Counted from the first letter of the stretch, positions 50,834 through 60,499 are shown. The stretch: DNA of 64,000 nt from an uncultured Bacteroidia bacterium (GCA_902788175.1 CADAJF010000010.1:1-64000); one strand, 5' to 3'. Numbers and translations: made by a program. Notes: generated by a model not told the origin, from the sequence alone.

Positions 50834-52771
50834 TTAACTTAACATGATCTGGCCTCCGGTGACGGGGATGGCCTGACCGGTTTCGCCGCTTTGTTCAATG
50901 GCATAGAGGATGGCCTTGGTAACATCCGCGGGGTTGCAGCCCTTGCGCATGGGGACCTGGGAGAGGTAGTAATCCTTCACATCCTGCACCGTCTTGGCAC
51001 CCGGCACCTTGCCTGCGGCCAGGTACTGCACAAAGAGGCCGTTTTCGGGGTTGCTCCACAGCGGTCCGTCGTAGAAGTTCCCGGGGCAGATGCTGTTCAC
51101 CTTCACGCGGAAAGGCGCCAGTTCCAGGGCGAAGCTCTGGGTGAGGCCTATTCCGCCGAATTTGCCGCCGGCATAGGCAAAATTGGCTTTGGAGCCGCGC
51201 AGGCCGCTCTTGGAGTTGACCTGCACAATGTCTGCAAAATAGTCAGGGTCCGCTGCGGTCTCTATCTTCATGATGTGGGAAGCCACCTTGGCGCAGTAGA
51301 AGTAGGCGTTGTAGTTGATGTCGGTGACAAAGGAGAAGTTCTCCGGGGTCATGTCCTCCAGGCCGCCCGCCCGGAGCACGCCGGCATTGGACACAAACAC
51401 ATCCAGGGCCCCGAAGGCGCAGATGGTCTGCTTCATAAGTTCCTGGAGGCTGTCCATATCGGCCACGTTGGTCTTTACAAAGATGGCGCGGTTGTTCTTG
51501 CCGTCGGCCGAGAGGCTTTCTGCTGTCCGGGTGCCCATGGACTCGTTCAGGTCGGCCACCACTATGTTGGCCCCTTCGCACATCAGTTCCCTGGCGATGC
51601 CTTCGCCAAAGCCCTGGGCGGCACCGGTAACGACGATGGTCCTGCCTTCCACCCGGCCCCTGGCAGCGGCAGAAGCCACTTGGCGGCGGTAATTCTCCAC
51701 TTCCCAGTTGTCGATGAAATGGCTCCATGCCGGCTCCATCCCGTGCTCTCCGCCAAAACTCCCTGCCAGGAAAGCAATCTTGATGGCGTCCAGGAAAACC
51801 TCGGTGATGATACCCGCCTGGGCAGCGTGATCTCCCACTGCCACCAGGCCGATTCCCTTGACCATCAGCACTTTGGGCGTATGGCCGCGACGAGCCACGT
51901 AAGCTTCAATCTGCTCCTCGGCCTCGGCTACATCGGCCTCCAGCACCAGGTACTCGCTTTTGCAATAGACGATGATGTCCGGGGTGAAAGGCACCGCTAT
52001 GCGGGAAAGGTTTTCCAGCGCCCAGTCCGTGAGGGCATTGGAGGTGATTCTGAGAGTTTTGAGGCCCCGGCCCTTCCGGGAAAGGAACTGGCGAACGGCC
52101 GGAATGAATTCCGTCACATGGCCGGCTATGGCCCTTTCTCCTTCGGGGAGCGGCTTCACCCGGGCCTCCAACTTGGCCATGATGCCCGCATACAGGGAGT
52201 CAATTTCCTCGGTGGTATCCGCTCCCACAAAAACGCCGTGGTTCTGAAGGAAAATCACCTGGGGCTCCCTATCGTACTCTTTTTTATACGCCTGGATGCG
52301 GTCATACACCTTCTTGAACAAGGTATAACCGGGGTCTGTGTATTCAATGTAAAGCGCCTCAGGGAACATTTCCCGGCAGGTTTCGGCCGCTTTCACAGAG
52401 CACATGAGCGCATTGACCAGCGTGGGGTGCAGGTGCACCACATAGGAAAAGCCCATGGCATTGTGCAGGGAGGTTTCCACGGAAGGGCGGCGGTCCGGGG
52501 TAAGATTGGCGGCCGAGAGGTCACGCTTCACTTCTTTCTCGCGGACATCCGTTCGGGAGCTGTACTGCCTGGTGCCCATCGGGGCCAAAAGCGTGCGGTC
52601 CAGGACGGCAAAGCCTTCTTCGCCGATACTGGCCAGGGCATGCCCGCTGGCCTTCACCCACAGGTGCTTCCCGTCCTTATAAGAAGTGTTGCCGCCGCCG
52701 GCTATCACATAACGGGCGTCGCTGCCATATCTACGGGAAACTGCAACCAGTTTTTCTATTGCGTTCATCAT
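50834..52771 (-). CDS. Bifunctional class II aldolase / short-chain dehydrogenase (rhamnulose-1-phosphate type)
   Basis: A 645-residue fusion. The N-terminal class II aldolase/epimerase domain shows AGGGNTSYKDG, HNAMGFSYVVHLHPTLVNAL (zinc histidines) and NHGVFVGADT; the C-terminal SDR domain shows VTGAAQGFGEGIA, NAGVLRAGG, and YAGGKFGGIG (the YxxxK site). This layout matches RhaE/YuxG-like proteins that cleave L-rhamnulose-1-phosphate to DHAP and L-lactaldehyde and oxidise the latter. It fits the missing aldolase step of the operon. Confidence 0.92.
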   Translation of the reverse strand: MMNAIEKLVAVSRRYGSDARYVIAGGGNTSYKDGKHLWVKASGHALASIGEEGFAVLDRTLLAPMGTRQYSSRTDVREKEVKRDLSAANLTPDRRPSVETSLHNAMGFSYVVHLHPTLVNALMCSVKAAETCREMFPEALYIEYTDPGYTLFKKVYDRIQAYKKEYDREPQVIFLQNHGVFVGADTTEEIDSLYAGIMAKLEARVKPLPEGERAIAGHVTEFIPAVRQFLSRKGRGLKTLRITSNALTDWALENLSRIAVPFTPDIIVYCKSEYLVLEADVAEAEEQIEAYVARRGHTPKVLMVKGIGLVAVGDHAAQAGIITEVFLDAIKIAFLAGSFGGEHGMEPAWSHFIDNWEVENYRRQVASAAARGRVEGRTIVVTGAAQGFGEGIARELMCEGANIVVADLNESMGTRTAESLSADGKNNRAIFVKTNVADMDSLQELMKQTICAFGALDVFVSNAGVLRAGGLEDMTPENFSFVTDINYNAYFYCAKVASHIMKIETAADPDYFADIVQVNSKSGLRGSKANFAYAGGKFGGIGLTQSFALELAPFRVKVNSICPGNFYDGPLWSNPENGLFVQYLAAGKVPGAKTVQDVKDYYLSQVPMRKGCNPADVTKAILYAIEQSGETGQAIPVTGGQIMLS

Positions 52772-52787
52772 GAAATACGTTTAAGTA

Positions 52788-55268
52788 TCAGACTCCCTTT
52801 TTGGCCCTCAGGATTTGCTGGGCACCGCTTTGGTTGGTCACGGGAACATAGTCCTTCAGAGGGAACATCTTCTGGTGAATGGCATCCAGGAACCACTCCG
52901 GCTGCGGGAAGAAGGCTTCTTCCAGTTCATGGCTGGGGGTAATCCAGTTGCGGGAACCCAGCACCACCGGTGCGGCATCCAGGTAGTCGAAGCAAAGGTC
53001 GGCGACAGAAGCGGCTAAATCATTAAGGAAACTGCCCCGGGCCGATGCATCACCGGCAATGATGATACGGCCGGTCTTCTTCACGGATTCCACCACTTTC
53101 TCGTAGTTGAACGGCACCAGGGAACGGGCATCAATTACCTCGGCCTCCAGGCCATACCTTTCCTTGAGCAGATCGGCCGCCTTCAGGGCCCGGTACAGCG
53201 TGGCGCCGATGGTAAGGAACGTGACGTCCTTGCCGGCACGCTTGATATCGGGCTCTCCCAGCGGAATCTCATAGTACCCGGCCGGCACGCCTTCCTCATG
53301 GAACTGCTCGCCGATGCCGTACAGGCGCTGGCTCTCGAAGAAGATGACCGGATCCGTGCCCTGCAATGCGCTGTTCATCAGGCCCTTGGCATCGTAGGGC
53401 GTTACAGGGAACACCACCTTGAGGCCGGGGATGTGGGTGCACAGGGACGTCCAGTCCTGGCTATGCTGGGCGCCGTACTTGCTTCCCACGGAAACGCGCA
53501 CCACCACGGGCATTTTGAGGATGTTGCCGCTCATGGCCTGCCACTTGGGCAGCTGGTTGAAAATCTCGTCGCCGCAGCAGCCCAGGAAGTCGCAGTACAT
53601 GATTTCCGGAATCACGCGTCCGCCGCACATGGCATAGCCAATGGCCGTGCCGATAATGGCAGCCTCCGCAATGGGGCTGTTGAAGAGCCGATGGTAGGGC
53701 AGGGCCTCCGTGAGGCCGCGATAAACGGCGAAAGCGCCGCCCCACTCGCGGTTCTCCTCACCGTAGGCGATGAGGGTGGAATCCTTATAGAAACGGTCCG
53801 CGATGGCCTCGAATACGCCGTCGCGGAAGTTGTACATCTTCATGCTGCTCACCGGCTTGCCCTCTGCATCCAGGAAGAAGCGGGTTTTGCCGGCAATCTG
53901 CTTCACGCGCGGATTCTCCTCCATGGGGTGGTTCACCTCCGGGGTGGCATCGCCCAGGGAGTCTGCGCTGCCGTTGGAGAACATCATCTCTCCCAGCAGT
54001 TCGTTGTCCTTCACCAGGTCCATGCGCGGTGACAGGGTTTCGTTGATGGCCAGTTTGTACATGGCAAAGATCACCTCCTTCACCCAGGCCTGGATGCCGT
54101 CCAGGTCCTCCTGGGTGGCTACGCCGGCCTCGATGAGCTTGCGGCCGAAGCCCAGGATGCAGTCCTCGGCCTGCCAGGCATCCTGCTCCTCCTTGGTACG
54201 GTAGCTGGACTGGTCGGAGGGGGAATGTCCGCTGTAGCGGTAGGTTACCACATCCAGCAGGCAGGGGCCTTCCTTCTTTTCCAGCAGGGCCTTCTTGCGG
54301 CGGAAGGCGTCTATTACGGCCAGCGGGTTGTATCCGTCCACGCGCTCTGCGTGCCAGGATTCCGGGTTGAAACCGGCACCCAGGCGGGCGGGATAGGTGT
54401 AGCCCATGGTCTCTCCGCGGGTCTGGCCGCCCATGGCGTACTGGTTGTCCATCACGCACAGAAGGAAAGGAAGCCCTCCCTTCATGTCGCCTTCCCAGAG
54501 GGTGTGGAACTGGTCCATGGAGGCGAAGGTCATGCCTTCCAGCACCGGGCCGCGGGCCATGGCGCCATCTCCCAGATTGGCCACCACGATGCCCTTTTTG
54601 CGGTTCACCTTTTTATAGAGGGCGGCGCCCACGGCAATGGAGCCGGAACCGCCCACAATGGCGTTGTTGGGATAAATGCCAAAGGGAGTGAAGAAGGTGT
54701 GCATACTGCCGCCCAGTCCCTTGTTGAAGCCGGTGGAACGGGCAAAGATTTCTGCCATGGCTCCGTACAGCAGGAAGCGCACGCCCAGCTCCTTGGTGCT
54801 GCCCTGGAAATCTTTTCCGGCCACGGCAAGGGTTGCGCCGCCCCAGAATTCCTCCATAACCTGCCTGAGACGTTCTTCAGGAAGGATTTCGATGGAACGC
54901 AGACCCTTGGCCAGGATTTCCCCGTGGCTGCGGTGGCTGCCGAAGATAAAGTCGTCGGTGGTGAGGTGCCAGGCCATCCCCACGGCTGCGGCTTCCTGGC
55001 CGGCAGAGAGGTGGGCGGGACCCGGATTGCTGTATTCCACGCCGTTGTAGCCGCCGGTGGTCTTCACCAGGTTGAGCATGGTTTCGAATTCGCGGATCAC
55101 GAACATGTCGCGATAGATGCGCTTGAGGTCCTCGGGGGTGAAGTTGCCATTGGCAAGCTCCTCTTTCACGGATTTGCCGTACTGCATCACCGGAATGGCG
55201 GGGAACGCTATTTCGTGCTCCTTGGGGCGAAGCACCTCATTGGGATCGATAAATAAAGACTTAGGCAT
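52788..55268 (-). CDS. 2-oxoacid dehydrogenase E1, alpha-beta fusion
   Basis: An 826-residue thiamine-diphosphate enzyme. The alpha half starts with RIYRDMFVIREFETML and has LSAGQEAAAVG, SHRSHGEILAKG and the TPP motif VVANLGDGAMARG...MDNQYAMGG. The beta half follows from about residue 500 (GVFEAIADRFYKDSTLIAYGEENREWGG) with EIMYCDFLG and DARSLVPFN. Fused E1 chains of this kind are common in Bacteroidetes. It forms a pair with the E2 gene 5 nt upstream. Which 2-oxo acid it uses is not clear; pyruvate, acetoin and branched-chain substrates are all possible. Confidence 0.9.
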   Translation of the reverse strand: MPKSLFIDPNEVLRPKEHEIAFPAIPVMQYGKSVKEELANGNFTPEDLKRIYRDMFVIREFETMLNLVKTTGGYNGVEYSNPGPAHLSAGQEAAAVGMAWHLTTDDFIFGSHRSHGEILAKGLRSIEILPEERLRQVMEEFWGGATLAVAGKDFQGSTKELGVRFLLYGAMAEIFARSTGFNKGLGGSMHTFFTPFGIYPNNAIVGGSGSIAVGAALYKKVNRKKGIVVANLGDGAMARGPVLEGMTFASMDQFHTLWEGDMKGGLPFLLCVMDNQYAMGGQTRGETMGYTYPARLGAGFNPESWHAERVDGYNPLAVIDAFRRKKALLEKKEGPCLLDVVTYRYSGHSPSDQSSYRTKEEQDAWQAEDCILGFGRKLIEAGVATQEDLDGIQAWVKEVIFAMYKLAINETLSPRMDLVKDNELLGEMMFSNGSADSLGDATPEVNHPMEENPRVKQIAGKTRFFLDAEGKPVSSMKMYNFRDGVFEAIADRFYKDSTLIAYGEENREWGGAFAVYRGLTEALPYHRLFNSPIAEAAIIGTAIGYAMCGGRVIPEIMYCDFLGCCGDEIFNQLPKWQAMSGNILKMPVVVRVSVGSKYGAQHSQDWTSLCTHIPGLKVVFPVTPYDAKGLMNSALQGTDPVIFFESQRLYGIGEQFHEEGVPAGYYEIPLGEPDIKRAGKDVTFLTIGATLYRALKAADLLKERYGLEAEVIDARSLVPFNYEKVVESVKKTGRIIIAGDASARGSFLNDLAASVADLCFDYLDAAPVVLGSRNWITPSHELEEAFFPQPEWFLDAIHQKMFPLKDYVPVTNQSGAQQILRAKKGV

Positions 55269-55273
55269 GGGGG

Positions 55274-56674
55274 TTATATAGTTACTTCCAGGTTTTCAAT
55301 TTCTTGGGCTATCTGTTTCAGGAAACGGGTAGCTTCTCCGCCGTCGACGGCGCGGTGGTCGTAGGTGAGGCTCAGGCCCAGATAGGGTACAATGGCATAC
55401 TCCCCGCCGCCCAGGTCCTTGGGACGGGGCACCAGGGTTCCTACGCCCAGAATGGCGCTCTGCGGCACATTGATGATGGGGGTGAACCATTCTACGCCGA
55501 ATCCGCCCAGGTTGCTCACGGTGAAGGAGGCTGCCTCGGGGGAGAGGAGGTCCGGGTTGATGCTGCCCTTCTTGCTGTCGTCGGCCAGCTTTTTGAGTTG
55601 CTTGGAGAGGTCGGTGATGCCAAGCTCATCGGCGTGCAGGAGGGCGGGTACCATCAGGCCCCGTTCCGTATCCACCGCAATGCCCAGGTTCACGCTGGAG
55701 AAAAGGCGCAAGGCGTCTCCCAGGCAGTGGCTGTTGAGGTTGGGGAACTTCTTAAGGGCCTGGATGACGGCGTAGCAGACAAAATCGTTGATGGTGATGT
55801 TCACATCGATCTTTCCCTCCTCCAGGGCTTTCTTGGCCTCTTTGCGGAGGGCCTGGATGCGGCGGGCATCGGCCCCCAGCATGTGGGTGAGCTGGGCGGA
55901 GTTCTGCAGGGAATGGTACATGCTCTTGGCAATGAGCTTGCGCATGTTGCTCATTTTAACCACCTGGAATTCAGAACCTTCTCCGGCCAGTCCCTCCGTA
56001 TGGCTGGGCTTCCAGACCTTCAGGTCTGCGGCTTTGACGGCTCCTGCCAGGCCGGAACCTGTGCCCGGAGATGCCACTCCGCCCTGGGCCATCTTGGCCT
56101 TGGCCAGGCCTGTGAGCTTGCCCTGGGCTGCTGCGGCGGCCTCCACGTCACGGGCGATGATACGGCCCCCGGGACCGCTCCCTGCCACCTGCGCTGTTTG
56201 GACGCCTTTTTCGGCCGCTAACATACGCGCCCTGGGCGATACCGGCGCTCCGGGAGTAACGGCTGCGGACAGCATACCCTCTGAAACCGCCTCCGCTTCG
56301 CTGCGGCCCCTCCCACTGCCTTCGGCAGCGGGCCCCTCCCTCTTATCCGGCCGAGGGTGGCCAGAGGTTTCAGAGGGTATGCTCTCCTCCGCCTTGGAAC
56401 CGGCAGCGGAAGGCTTGAACTCCTCGAAACTCTCCCCGGGCTGGCCGATGACCATTACATTCTGGAGCACGGGAATCTCGTCCCCGTCGGCCCAGAAAAT
56501 GGCCAGGACAGTGCCGTCAAACTGGGACACTTCCTCGAAGGTGGCTTTATCTGTTTCGTAGCCGAAGAGGACATCGCCGGCCTTGACGCTGTCACCCACT
56601 TTTACATTGAATTGGGAGATGATGCAGCTCTCCACGGACTGGCCCTGTTTGGGCATGATCACAACATTTGCCAT
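55274..56674 (-). CDS. 2-oxoacid dehydrogenase E2 (dihydrolipoamide acyltransferase)
   Basis: A 466-residue protein: one lipoyl domain at 1-76 (ETDKATFEE, lipoyl Lys43), a flexible linker (77-145), the E1/E3-binding domain (about 146-185, VSPRARMLAAEKGV) and the catalytic domain ending in LTYDHRAVDGGEA, with the acyltransferase His. Residues 98-135 of the linker are encoded by a palindromic insert (see separate entry). It lies between rhaT and E1; no E3 gene is in the operon, so lipoamide dehydrogenase must come from elsewhere. Confidence 0.93.
   Translation of the reverse strand: MANVVIMPKQGQSVESCIISQFNVKVGDSVKAGDVLFGYETDKATFEEVSQFDGTVLAIFWADGDEIPVLQNVMVIGQPGESFEEFKPSAAGSKAEESIPSETSGHPRPDKREGPAAEGSGRGRSEAEAVSEGMLSAAVTPGAPVSPRARMLAAEKGVQTAQVAGSGPGGRIIARDVEAAAAAQGKLTGLAKAKMAQGGVASPGTGSGLAGAVKAADLKVWKPSHTEGLAGEGSEFQVVKMSNMRKLIAKSMYHSLQNSAQLTHMLGADARRIQALRKEAKKALEEGKIDVNITINDFVCYAVIQALKKFPNLNSHCLGDALRLFSSVNLGIAVDTERGLMVPALLHADELGITDLSKQLKKLADDSKKGSINPDLLSPEAASFTVSNLGGFGVEWFTPIINVPQSAILGVGTLVPRPKDLGGGEYAIVPYLGLSLTYDHRAVDGGEATRFLKQIAQEIENLEVTI
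56271..56383 (-). repeat. 113-bp palindromic element inside the E2 linker coding region
   Basis: 18-bp perfect inverted repeats (56271-56288 and 56366-56383, AGCATACCCTCTGAAACC and its complement) enclose a GC-rich core with CCGCTTCGCTGCGG and ACTGCCTTCGGCAG hairpins. It is read in frame as part of the Ala/Pro/Glu-rich linker. The style is that of REP/BIME-like palindromic elements. Confidence 0.72.
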
Positions 56675-56689
56675 GTTATCAAAGTTCTC

Positions 56690-57721
56690 CTATGCCAATA
56701 GCTGAGGAAGGAAAGTACTGAAAATAAGGACGGCCAGGCCGCAAAGCAGCACCACGATAGCCTTTCTGGAAACGCCCTTCCATTCCTTGAGGATGATACC
56801 CCAGACATTGCTGAAAGTAACGTTCAGGGCCATCAGGATGCACCAGCTGAAGGTGATGAGCACGGGGTACTGGGTAAGGAAGCCCTTGCCCAGGCTGAGG
56901 CCGAAGAACTGGCTGTACCACAAAAGGCCGGCCAGGCAGCAAAACAGGAGGTTGCTTTTCCAGAGGGAACCCTCCTTGTAGTCACCCCAGGTCTTGTTCC
57001 TGTTATTCTGGTAGAAGCAGTACGCCGCATTGGTGAGGAAGCCGCCGAAGGTAACCAGCATGGTGGCGGGAAGGGTTTGGAAAATGGGTTTGGTGCCCGG
57101 CAGGTACAGCCCTTCCCCAAAGCTGAGGCCGATATTGAAACAGGCGCTCATAAAGCCCGCCATGATGGCCACAAACAGGCCTTTCCCGAAGTTGAAGTCC
57201 TTCACGGCCTTCTTCTTTTCTTCTTCGGGGAGGGCCTGGGCCTTCATCCAGCCGGCCACGCCGATGATAGCGATACCGATAAGGGTAACCACCACGCCGA
57301 TGATGACGGCACTGGTAAGGTCCCCGGTTTTGCCGGTGAAAACCGGACCCAGGATGGCACCGAGGCCCGAGCAGGTTCCCAGGGCTATGCTTTGGCCCAG
57401 GGCCACGCCCAGGTAGCGCATGCTAAGGCCGAAGGTAAGACCCCCAACGCCCCAGAGGACACCGAAAAGGATGGTCATCCAGGTGGCTTTGGGATTTGCG
57501 CTGATAAGGGCCATCAGGTCGCTGAAGCTGCCGTCGGTACCCGACAGGGACAGCAAGGTGCCCACCAGCGGGAACAGGAGCCAGGCAAACACGCCCTGCA
57601 CAATCCAGTAACTTTCCCAACTCCACTTTTTGATCTTATTAATAGGAACATAGCTGCTGGACTGGCAGAATGCCCCAACAGCTATAATAAGAAGTCCGAT
57701 AATCAGGTTCATGGGAGACAC
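56690..57721 (-). CDS. rhaT: L-rhamnose-proton symporter
   Basis: A 343-residue protein with ten hydrophobic segments, starting MSPMNLIIGLLIIAVGAFCQSSSYVPINKIKKWSWESYW, as in RhaT. Typical loops are LSMRYLGVALGQSIALG and KDFNFGKGLFVAIMAGFMSACF. It takes up L-rhamnose with a proton across the inner membrane. Its start codon touches the rhaA stop, so the two are translationally linked. Confidence 0.93.
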   Translation of the reverse strand: MSPMNLIIGLLIIAVGAFCQSSSYVPINKIKKWSWESYWIVQGVFAWLLFPLVGTLLSLSGTDGSFSDLMALISANPKATWMTILFGVLWGVGGLTFGLSMRYLGVALGQSIALGTCSGLGAILGPVFTGKTGDLTSAVIIGVVVTLIGIAIIGVAGWMKAQALPEEEKKKAVKDFNFGKGLFVAIMAGFMSACFNIGLSFGEGLYLPGTKPIFQTLPATMLVTFGGFLTNAAYCFYQNNRNKTWGDYKEGSLWKSNLLFCCLAGLLWYSQFFGLSLGKGFLTQYPVLITFSWCILMALNVTFSNVWGIILKEWKGVSRKAIVVLLCGLAVLIFSTFLPQLLA

Positions 57722-58971
57722 TAGCGCTTGGAAGTGACGTTTTTCTCGTATTGCTCAATCTCGGGGATGAAGGCCTCGCCTACAGGTACGCCATTGCGGT
57801 AGTTGAAATAATCGAACACGGCGCCGAAAGGCAGCGTTTTGGCCTCTTCCAGCAGGGCCAGCTTCTGGAAACCCTTGCCGGCGTCTTCGTATTCGCGGAG
57901 CTTGGCAAGCGGCTCCAGCAGGGCGCTGAGCAGGCACTTTTGCGTGGCGCGGGTGCCGATGACATAAGCGCCGATGCGGTTGATGGCGGCATCGAAGTAA
58001 TCCAGGCCGATATGGGAACGCTCCAGGGCATCTGCGCGGACAATCTCCTTGAACAGGTCCAGGGTCTGGTCGTTCATGATGGTCACGTGGTCGGAGTCCC
58101 AGCGGATGGGGCGGGACACGTGCAGCATCAGCTCCGGCACGTACAGCAGCAGGGAAGCTACCATGTCGGCGACATTCTCCGTCATCTCATAGTGCCCCGT
58201 ATCCAGCGTGTACATCAGCTTGCGGGTAGCGCAGTAGCCGGCAACAAAATCGTGGGAACCCACGGTATAGCTTTCCAGGCCAATCCCGAAGAGCTTGGCT
58301 TCCAGGCAGGTTTTCATGCCGGGAAGGTCTTCCTGGAGAATCTGGTCCAGGGACTGGGCAAAGATTTCGCGGTAGCGCTTGCGCTCTACGGTCTGGTCCT
58401 TGGAACCGTCGTGTACCCAGATGTTCATGATGCAGGGGTCTCCCTGGGCCTTGCCCATGGCATCTGCGATGCGGCGGCAGCGCTTGGTGTGCTCAATCCA
58501 GAATGCGCGGATGGCGGGATCCGGGTTGCTCAGTGAAAGGTCTCCGCTTTTGGCGTGGCCGAAGGAAGTGGAGTTGAAGTCCAGCTTGAGCCGGTTCTCC
58601 CCGGCCCACTGGATCCAGCTTTCGAAGTGCTTGACTTCAACCTGGTCGCGGTCAACGAACTTGCCGCCGAAGTCCCCGTAAATTTCATGCAGGTTCAGGC
58701 GGTGGTTGCCGGCAATCAGGCTCTTGGCAAAGAGGACGTCCTGGCGAACCTCATCGATGTTGCGGGCGCGGCCAGGATAGTTGCCGGTGGTCTGGATGCC
58801 GCCGGAAAGGCCTGCGGCGCTCTCGAAACCCATCACGTCGTCGGTTTGCCAGCAGTGGAGGGAGATGGGGGTCTTCTCCAGGATTTCAATGGCTTTGTCA
58901 GTGTCAACGCCCAGGGCGGCATAACGCTCACGGGCCATTTCATAGGAGGAGAGAATCTGTGCTTCTTTCAT
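57721..58971 (-). CDS. rhaA: L-rhamnose isomerase
   Basis: A 416-residue protein with the RhaA N-terminus (SYEMARERYAALGVDTDKAIEILEKTPISLHCWQTDDV) and metal-binding segments LKLDFNSTSFGHAK, NIWVHDGSKD, ESYTVGSHDFVAGYCA and YTLDTGHYE. It converts L-rhamnose to L-rhamnulose with Mn2+ or a similar ion. It lies between rhaB and rhaT. Confidence 0.96.
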   Translation of the reverse strand: MKEAQILSSYEMARERYAALGVDTDKAIEILEKTPISLHCWQTDDVMGFESAAGLSGGIQTTGNYPGRARNIDEVRQDVLFAKSLIAGNHRLNLHEIYGDFGGKFVDRDQVEVKHFESWIQWAGENRLKLDFNSTSFGHAKSGDLSLSNPDPAIRAFWIEHTKRCRRIADAMGKAQGDPCIMNIWVHDGSKDQTVERKRYREIFAQSLDQILQEDLPGMKTCLEAKLFGIGLESYTVGSHDFVAGYCATRKLMYTLDTGHYEMTENVADMVASLLLYVPELMLHVSRPIRWDSDHVTIMNDQTLDLFKEIVRADALERSHIGLDYFDAAINRIGAYVIGTRATQKCLLSALLEPLAKLREYEDAGKGFQKLALLEEAKTLPFGAVFDYFNYRNGVPVGEAFIPEIEQYEKNVTSKR

Positions 58972-59013
58972 GGTATATCAGTGTTCAATATTTCCTGCAA
59001 TTGTCGTGCCCGT

Positions 59014-60411
59014 TCAGGCCGGGAAGGCCGGTGTAAAAGTCTTGACGGAAAAGGTATTGGCAATCATGCGGCGCATTTCCCAGCGGTCCTTCACCAGGCC
59101 GGCAGCCTTGGCCTGGATCATGACATTGCCGATGGCGGTGGCTTCGGTGGGACCGGCCACAACGGGAAGGCCCGTGGCATCTGCAGTCCACTGGTTCAGG
59201 AGCCCGTTGGCGCTGCCGCCGCCGATAATATGCAGCTTCTCAATCTTATAGGGCGCAAAGCTTTGCAGGCTCACAAGAACCTCTGCGTATTTGTCTGCCA
59301 GGGAATGGTAGATGCAGCTGACAACTTGGGCGTCAGATGCCCGGTCAGTGAGGGGCATGAGGGCTCGCTTGATCTCCTCCACCATGTTGGCGGGGTTGGC
59401 AAAGCGGGGATCGTCGGGGTCTATGCGGCCAGCGAAGGAGGCTTCCTGGCGGGCCATCTCCATCAGCTCTGCATAAGAGTAATCCTTACCTTCGGCTTTC
59501 CAGACCTTGCGGCACTGCTCCAGCAACCACATGCCGGTGATGTTCTTGAGAAAGCGCGTAGTGCCTTCGATGCCGCCTTCGTTGGTGAAGTTGAGGCGGG
59601 CGCTTTCCCCGTTGATGATGGGGGCGGCCACCTCGATGCCCATCAGGCTCCATGTGCCGCTGGAAAGGTAGGCGAACTTTTCATCGGCGGCCGGTACGGC
59701 GGCAATGGCAGATGCCGTGTCATGACCCGCCACGGCCACTACCGGAATGCCTTCGAATGTCCCGATCCTTGTTCCGGGCTGTACCACGGGCAGCAGGACG
59801 TCCGTCCGGATACCCAGCTTTTGCAGCAGTTGCAAGTTGAACTGGCGGCTGCCCTGGTCCATCATGCCGGAGGTGGAGGCGATGGTGTATTCGCACACCT
59901 TATTGCCTGTGAGCATGTAGGACAACAGGTCCGGCACAAAGAGGATTTCCCGGGCATGGCGCAGCGGGGCAAAGCCTTCCTGCGTCTGGGCATAAAGCTG
60001 GAAGATGGAATTGAAATTCATGATCTGGATGCCGGTGGCGGCGTACAGCTCCTTCCGGGGTACTGTCTGATAGACCTTTTCCGGGATGCCCTCTGTATAA
60101 GGGTCACGGTAAGCGCGGGGATTTCCCAGCAGGGAGCCTTCATCGGCCACAAAGCCAAAGTCCACGCCCCAGGTGTCAATGCCGATGGAATCTATCCGTA
60201 CTCCCTCCTGCTTTAACTGGGAGAGGCACTTTCTGAAATGCTCATAGATGGCTACGATGTCCCAGTAGTACTTGCCCTGCAGCTCGATGATGCCGCTGGG
60301 GAAGCGGTAAACCTCCTTCATCTGGAAAGAACCGCCTTCGAATGTGGCCAGAACGGCGCGGCCGGAGGTGGCGCCGCAGTCGAATGCCAGGAAAGTGTGC
60401 GCGTTGGTCAT
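59014..60411 (-). CDS. rhaB: Rhamnulokinase
   Basis: A 465-residue FGGY-type sugar kinase: FLAFDCGATSGRAVLA (phosphate-1 motif), DSIGIDTWGVDFGFV, VAVAGHDTASAIAA, YLSSGTWSLMG and LHIIGGGSANGLLNQ. The DTWGVDFG segment is typical of RhaB. It phosphorylates L-rhamnulose at O1. First gene of the operon; ATG at 60411 follows a -7 box at 60428-60435, excluding the longer upstream reading. Confidence 0.95.
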   Translation of the reverse strand: MTNAHTFLAFDCGATSGRAVLATFEGGSFQMKEVYRFPSGIIELQGKYYWDIVAIYEHFRKCLSQLKQEGVRIDSIGIDTWGVDFGFVADEGSLLGNPRAYRDPYTEGIPEKVYQTVPRKELYAATGIQIMNFNSIFQLYAQTQEGFAPLRHAREILFVPDLLSYMLTGNKVCEYTIASTSGMMDQGSRQFNLQLLQKLGIRTDVLLPVVQPGTRIGTFEGIPVVAVAGHDTASAIAAVPAADEKFAYLSSGTWSLMGIEVAAPIINGESARLNFTNEGGIEGTTRFLKNITGMWLLEQCRKVWKAEGKDYSYAELMEMARQEASFAGRIDPDDPRFANPANMVEEIKRALMPLTDRASDAQVVSCIYHSLADKYAEVLVSLQSFAPYKIEKLHIIGGGSANGLLNQWTADATGLPVVAGPTEATAIGNVMIQAKAAGLVKDRWEMRRMIANTFSVKTFTPAFPA

Positions 60412-60427
60412 GCGTGTTGTCTTTTTG

Positions 60428-60435
60428 CAAATATA
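60428..60435 (-). promoter_or_regulatory. -7 box TATATTTG of the rhamnose operon
   Basis: A perfect TAnnTTTG box, 16 nt before rhaB, with TTTG about 22 bp further upstream (-33 element). No AraC-type RhaR gene was found nearby. Confidence 0.7.
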
Positions 60436-60499
60436 GCGCATAATCCGCAACTTTACGCAAAATACACGCGTGAGACTTGAATAATTCTGAAAAAAATGC

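Noticed and set aside
50891..52942. 683-residue open frame opposite the aldolase/dehydrogenase gene
   Set aside because: Antisense to a gene with clear aldolase and SDR motifs; the frame also runs past both ends of it and shows no motif of its own.
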